DNA from: DATEJJ01 sp039649115
GTDB taxonomy: Bacteria > Actinomycetota > Actinomycetes > Mycobacteriales > Micromonosporaceae
NCBI GenBank assembly: GCA_039649115.1
Contig: JBBWZQ010000192.1
Location: forward strand, 1 to 55,454
Reading direction: 5' to 3'
DNA: 55,454 bases
This document shows positions 51,434-55,454 of the stretch, one piece after another. Position 1 is the first letter of the stretch. Every line of letters begins with the position of its first letter. Below the pieces are notes generated by a model, which searched no databases, had not been told where the DNA came from, and worked only from the letters and a program-made list of their open reading frames with translations. The position numbers and the translations under genes were made by a program.

Positions 51434-54070
51434 ATGCTCCGTTCCGACCGGAGACGCCGCGCGCGTCTTCTCGCTCTCGTCGCGGCCGCGGCGCTCGCCG
51501 CGACCGTGCCGGTGGCCATCGCCGTCGACGCCCCGGCATGGGCGGCGGTCGCCGACCCGGCCGCGATCGTCAACCCGCTGCTCGGTACGAGCAATGCCGG
51601 CAACACGTTCCCCGGTGCCGACGCGCCCTTCGGGATGGTGCAGTGGAGCCCCGACACGACGTCACGGCCATTCGGCGGCGGCTACGCGTACAAGGACACC
51701 GCCATCACCGGGTTCAGCCTGACCCACCTGTCGGGCCCCGGCTGCGCAGCGATGGGAGACGTGCCGATCCTGCCGACCACCGGCACGGTCGCGGCCACCG
51801 CCAGCGTCGCCTTCGCGCACGGCAACGAGTCGGCCAGTGCCGGCGCCTACGCGGTGACCCTCGGCAACGGCGTCAGGACCGAGCTCACCGCCACCACCCG
51901 CTCCGGCATGGCCCGCTTCACCTTCCCCGCCACGACCCAGGCCAACCTCCTGTTGAAGGTGAGCGGCGGCGCGACCACCACGGCGAATCCGGCGTTCACC
52001 GTGGTGAGTGGCACCGAGGTGAGCGGGTCGGTCACGTCCGGCCACTTCTGCGGCAGTGCGGCGACGTTCACCACGTACTTCGACGTGGTGTTCGACCGTG
52101 CCTTCACCGCTCACGGCACGTTCACCGGCGGCGACTCGCTGACCTTCGACACCACCGCCAACCCGGTGGTGCAGGCCAAGGTCGGCGTCTCGTTCGTGTC
52201 GACCGCGGGCGCGGCCGCCAACCGCGTGGCCGAGAACCCGGGCTGGGACTTCACCGGGACGCGGCAGGCGACCCACGGCGCGTGGAACGCCTTGCTCAAC
52301 CGGATCCAGATCAGCGGGGGGACGGCCGCCCAGCAGGTGGTGTTCTACACCTCGCTGTACCACGCGCTGCTGCACCCGAACGTGGTCAGCGACGCGAACG
52401 GGCAGTACCTCGGCTTCGACCACCAGGTGCACACTGTCTCAGGTGGACACTCGGCGCAGTACGGCAACTTCTCCGGCTGGGACATCTACCGGGCCCAGGC
52501 GCAACTCGAGGCGCTGATCGCGCCGCGGCAGGCCGCCGACAGCGCGCAGTCGATGGTCAACGACTTCGCGCAGGGCGGTCTGCTGCCGAAGTGGTCGTTC
52601 AACAACGGCGAGACCTACGTGATGGTCGGCGACCCGGCCGACGCGATCCTGGCCGGCTACTACGCGTTCGGGGCGCGCGACTTCGACACCGCCGCCGCCC
52701 GGGCCGCCATGGTCCACCAGGCGACCTCCGTCAACCGGGCCCGGCCCGGGCTGGACTACCTGTCGAGCAAGGGCTACCTGCCCTCGGACGGCACGTACGC
52801 CTGCTGCGACTACTACGCCTCGGTGTCCACCACACTGGAGTACGCCACCGCGGACTTCGCGGTCTCCGCGTTCGCCGGCGCGCTGGGCGACACGGCGACC
52901 CAGCAGCAGTTCGCCAACCGGGCGCAGGACTGGCGCAACCTGTTCAACACCGGCAGCGGGTTCCTGCAACCCAGGCTCGCCGGCGGCGGCTGGCGGACCG
53001 GCTTCACCCCCACCGCCAGCACGGAATTCGCCGAGGGCACCTCGTGGCAATACACCGGCATGGTGCCGTTCAACATCCGCGGCCTCGCCGACGCGAAGGG
53101 CGGCAACGCCGCGTACGCCAGCTATCTCGACAGCGTGCTGGCGGGCTTCACCGGCACCGGCGGAAGCCAGGCCAACCTGCGCAACGAGCCCTCGCTCGAG
53201 CTGCCCTGGGAGTACGACTACATCGGCCAGCCCTGGAAGACCCAGCGGGTCGTGCGGCAGGCGCTGGACCAGCTCTGGCCCAACGCACCGGCCAGCTGGG
53301 GTGTCGGCAACGACGACCTCGGCACCATGAGCGCCTGGTACGTCTGGTCGGCCATGGGCATGTTCCCGCAGACGCCCGGCACCGCCGACCTCGCCCTCGG
53401 CAGCCCGTTGTTCACCAACGTCACCGTCGCGCTCGGCGGCGGCGGCACGATCACGGTCAACGCTCCCGCGGCGGCGGACAACGCACCGTACGTCCAGGCG
53501 CTGTCGCTGGACGGCAGCGCCTGGAACAACGCCTACCTGCCGCCGTCGTTCGCGCTGACCGGCGGGACGCTCGACTTCGCCCTCGGTACCGCCGCGAACA
53601 CGACGTGGGCGACGGCAGCGTCCGCCGCGCCGCCCTCGTACCCGGGCAGCGGCAGCGCACAGCCGCCGGCGCCCGTCGCGCCGGCCGGACCGGTGACCTC
53701 CGCGCTGCCCGGCAAGTGCCTGGACGTCGACCACTCGCAGACCGCCGACGGCACCAAGGTCGACCTGTACACCTGCAACGGCACCAACGCCCAGCGCTGG
53801 ACCGTGACCGGCGACGGCGCACTGCAGGCGTTCGGAAAATGCCTCGACGTGTACCACTCGGGTACCGCCAACCTGTCGCCGGTCGACCTCTACACCTGCA
53901 ACGGCACCGGCGCGCAACGCTGGGTCTACAACGCCTCGACCCACGCGCTGGTCAATCCGGAGTCCGGCAGGTGCCTCGACGACCCGAACGGCAACACCAC
54001 CGACGGCACGCAGCTGGAGATCTACACCTGCAACGGGGGCGACAACCAGAACTGGACCGTCCCGTCATAG
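51434..54070 (+). CDS. Secreted GH92 alpha-mannosidase with ricin-type lectin domain
   Basis: The 878-aa protein starts at an ATG with GGAGGG. A signal peptide ends near residue 35. GH92 hallmarks are complete: NPLLGTSNAGNTFPGADAPF at 46, HLSGPGC, NEPSLELPWEYDYIGQPWKT, and GNDDLGTMSAWYVWSAMGMF near 625. These Ca2+-dependent exo-enzymes cut alpha-1,2/1,3-mannose from N-glycans and yeast mannan. The last 130 residues form a beta-trefoil with three QxW motifs (NAQRWTV, GAQRWVY, DNQNWTV) for galactose-type sugars. It is transcribed with the preceding gene, 62 bp apart. Confidence 0.94.
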   Translation: MLRSDRRRRARLLALVAAAALAATVPVAIAVDAPAWAAVADPAAIVNPLLGTSNAGNTFPGADAPFGMVQWSPDTTSRPFGGGYAYKDTAITGFSLTHLSGPGCAAMGDVPILPTTGTVAATASVAFAHGNESASAGAYAVTLGNGVRTELTATTRSGMARFTFPATTQANLLLKVSGGATTTANPAFTVVSGTEVSGSVTSGHFCGSAATFTTYFDVVFDRAFTAHGTFTGGDSLTFDTTANPVVQAKVGVSFVSTAGAAANRVAENPGWDFTGTRQATHGAWNALLNRIQISGGTAAQQVVFYTSLYHALLHPNVVSDANGQYLGFDHQVHTVSGGHSAQYGNFSGWDIYRAQAQLEALIAPRQAADSAQSMVNDFAQGGLLPKWSFNNGETYVMVGDPADAILAGYYAFGARDFDTAAARAAMVHQATSVNRARPGLDYLSSKGYLPSDGTYACCDYYASVSTTLEYATADFAVSAFAGALGDTATQQQFANRAQDWRNLFNTGSGFLQPRLAGGGWRTGFTPTASTEFAEGTSWQYTGMVPFNIRGLADAKGGNAAYASYLDSVLAGFTGTGGSQANLRNEPSLELPWEYDYIGQPWKTQRVVRQALDQLWPNAPASWGVGNDDLGTMSAWYVWSAMGMFPQTPGTADLALGSPLFTNVTVALGGGGTITVNAPAAADNAPYVQALSLDGSAWNNAYLPPSFALTGGTLDFALGTAANTTWATAASAAPPSYPGSGSAQPPAPVAPAGPVTSALPGKCLDVDHSQTADGTKVDLYTCNGTNAQRWTVTGDGALQAFGKCLDVYHSGTANLSPVDLYTCNGTGAQRWVYNASTHALVNPESGRCLDDPNGNTTDGTQLEIYTCNGGDNQNWTVPS

Positions 54071-54179
54071 CGAAATGGCTTCCGCGCACCTGAGCCAGGC
54101 GGCTGGTCTGACGCGTGTGATCCCGGATCGCGTCGTTCGTCCTTTGCGGACGGTCGGCCCCGGGTTCGGGTCTCAAGGG

Positions 54180-55397
54180 TCAGGTCATCGCGGCGTCGGG
54201 GCGAGGCGTGCGGATCCGGTGGGCGATCGGCCACCATACGGCGAGTTGGAGGAGGGCCAGTGTCACGGCGAAGGGCAGCAGCGTCCAGACGCCCGCGTCC
54301 TGGGCGATCGCGCCGGCCAGCCACGGCAGCGCCGAGCCGCCCACCACCGATCCGGCGTTCATGACGCCGATGGCCGTGGGGACCAGCCGGGCGATGGTCA
54401 GCTGCGACGCCATGGCCATCGTGGTCGGGAAGATCGGCCCGAGGAAGAAGCCGAGCAGGACGAATCCCGTGCTGGCCGCCGCAGCGGCCGGCAGCAGCCA
54501 GGTCAGCGCGGCGGCGGCGGTGACACCGGCCAGGCAGGTGAACATCAACCGGGCCGCGGTCGCACCGATCCTGGTGGCGACCGGGCTGATCAGGAACCGG
54601 CCCAGGGTCAGTCCGAGCCAGTACCCGCTGACCGAATAACCGGCGAGCAGCTCGCTCTGCCCGCGCTCCTGTACCAGGTAGCTGAACCCCCAGTTGCCCA
54701 CGCTGAGTTCAAGGCCGACGTACACGGCCAGAAACGCCGCCCCGAGCAGGACCTCCCGCTGCCGCAACGCGGTCCTCAGCAGGCCCTCGGACCCCGGCTC
54801 GGGCGCCTGGCCCGCGGCCGCGGGTGCGCGGGCATCCGCCCGCGGCCGGGCATAGGCGACCAGGAAGCCGGCCACCAACGGAACGCAGGCCGTCGCCAGC
54901 ACCAACCAGACCGTGGTCCAGGCGGCGAAGCCAACGATCCAGGTGGCCAGCACCGGCCCGAGCAGCGCTCCGACGCCGAAGAACGCGTGCAGCCGGTTGA
55001 GTAGCGTCACCGCGTTGGGCAGTGCCGCGAGGTAGGCGTTGAGTACCGACTCCAGCAGGCCGGTGGCGTAGCCGGCCACCAGCTGCACAATCACGAACGC
55101 CCCGAACGGCGGCCGGCTGGCTGTGTAGAGGCCCGCCAGCACATATCCAGTACCGCCGGTGACCAGGGCGGCGCGGATGCCCAACCGGTGGATCAGCGCT
55201 CCCGCGGTGGAGCCGGCCAGTACGAACCCCGCGGAGCCGGTGAAGAAGGTGATACCGATGGTGGCGCGGTCGACGCCGTAGTCGCGGATCTGCGCCAGCA
55301 GCAGGACGCCGGTGACACCCGCGCTCCCCCCGATCAGCACGAAGGTGGCGTAGGCCAGGAGGACCGGCGGCTCCACATGACGTCGCATCCATGACAT
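54180..55397 (-). CDS. MFS transporter
   Basis: The protein of about 405 aa has 12 hydrophobic segments in two halves joined by a hydrophilic loop (ARPRADARAPAAAGQAPEPG). The inter-helix RxG motif of MFS proteins is present (LIHRLGIRAALVTGGTGYVL). The second half (FFLGPIFPTTMAMASQLTIA) recalls FucP-like sugar/proton symporters, so it may import a monosaccharide released by the neighbouring glycosidases. The start is uncertain: ATG at 55397 is chosen, with 55388 and a TTG at 55418 as alternatives, none with a good ribosome binding site. It is convergent with the GH92 gene. Confidence 0.85.
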   Translation of the reverse strand: MSWMRRHVEPPVLLAYATFVLIGGSAGVTGVLLLAQIRDYGVDRATIGITFFTGSAGFVLAGSTAGALIHRLGIRAALVTGGTGYVLAGLYTASRPPFGAFVIVQLVAGYATGLLESVLNAYLAALPNAVTLLNRLHAFFGVGALLGPVLATWIVGFAAWTTVWLVLATACVPLVAGFLVAYARPRADARAPAAAGQAPEPGSEGLLRTALRQREVLLGAAFLAVYVGLELSVGNWGFSYLVQERGQSELLAGYSVSGYWLGLTLGRFLISPVATRIGATAARLMFTCLAGVTAAAALTWLLPAAAAASTGFVLLGFFLGPIFPTTMAMASQLTIARLVPTAIGVMNAGSVVGGSALPWLAGAIAQDAGVWTLLPFAVTLALLQLAVWWPIAHRIRTPRPDAAMT

Positions 55398-55454
55398 TGT
55401 CCACACGATCCTCGCCAAGGCCGACGGACTGCCGGCCGGCGTCGGGCCGGCGGC

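Noticed and set aside
1..55454. CRISPR arrays, insertion sequences, integrase/attachment sites, replication origin
   Set aside because: No regularly spaced repeats, transposase or integrase motifs, terminal inverted repeats or DnaA-box clusters were noticed.

Overview
The window is very GC-rich with strong third-position G/C bias. It carries family content typical of a filamentous actinomycete: a SARP/NB-ARC/TPR regulator, an XRE regulator paired with a PF04672 methyltransferase, many secreted carbohydrate-active enzymes, and class Ia nrdAB under a cobalamin riboswitch. A Micromonosporaceae host is the best guess, but this is an inference from gene content. No rRNA, convincing tRNA, CRISPR array, insertion sequence or phage was seen; this is ordinary accessory chromosome.

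Layout. (1) 1-4.9 kb, minus strand: sulfur-scavenging genes, namely a cut-off luciferase-like monooxygenase, a Tat-exported sulfite-oxidase-type molybdoenzyme, a PAPS sulfotransferase and a TauD/AtsK-type dioxygenase. The last is preceded by a Cys-Cys leader peptide and a perfect 10-bp-arm operator palindrome. Gene relics lie between them. (2) 4.9-10.6 kb: XRE regulator plus methyltransferase, a gap holding a remarkable 10-cysteine mini-ORF, a 941-aa SARP regulator and a small secreted protein. (3) 10.7-14.7 kb: nrdAB behind a B12 riboswitch and a probable pair of NrdR boxes. (4) 14.8-23.8 kb: single genes (aquaporin, DUF7711-like protein, double GNAT, C39 peptidase, L,D-transpeptidase lipoprotein, cellulose-binding-type secreted protein, MarR regulator divergent from an epimerase).

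(5) 24.4-27.2 kb: a compact RiPP-type cassette, consisting of a 47-aa candidate precursor, a YcaO enzyme (GTGA overlap) and an unusually long TfuA protein. A strong hairpin sits directly behind the precursor stop. The predicted chemistry is backbone thioamidation. This is the best candidate for an undescribed system in the window.

(6) 27.3-33.0 kb, minus strand: secreted GH78 rhamnosidase and a DUF1906/FG-GAP protein. (7) 33.1-54.1 kb: a large catabolic island. GH36 alpha-galactosidase and a class III aminotransferase run leftwards. A 12-gene operon runs rightwards: two Gfo/Idh dehydrogenases, an FAH-family enzyme, a five-gene dipeptide-type ABC importer, an IclR regulator, a D-aminoacylase-like hydrolase, an amidohydrolase and a D-threonine-aldolase-like PLP enzyme. 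Two secreted glycosidases follow (a beta-propeller protein and GH92 with a ricin-type lectin). Five copies of one 15-bp inverted repeat (TGGAAC-N3-GTTCCA type) mark its promoters and probably bind the cluster's own IclR protein. The substrate is unknown; a galactose/mannose-decorated, N-acylated amino compound would fit. (8) 54.2 kb to the end: an MFS transporter.
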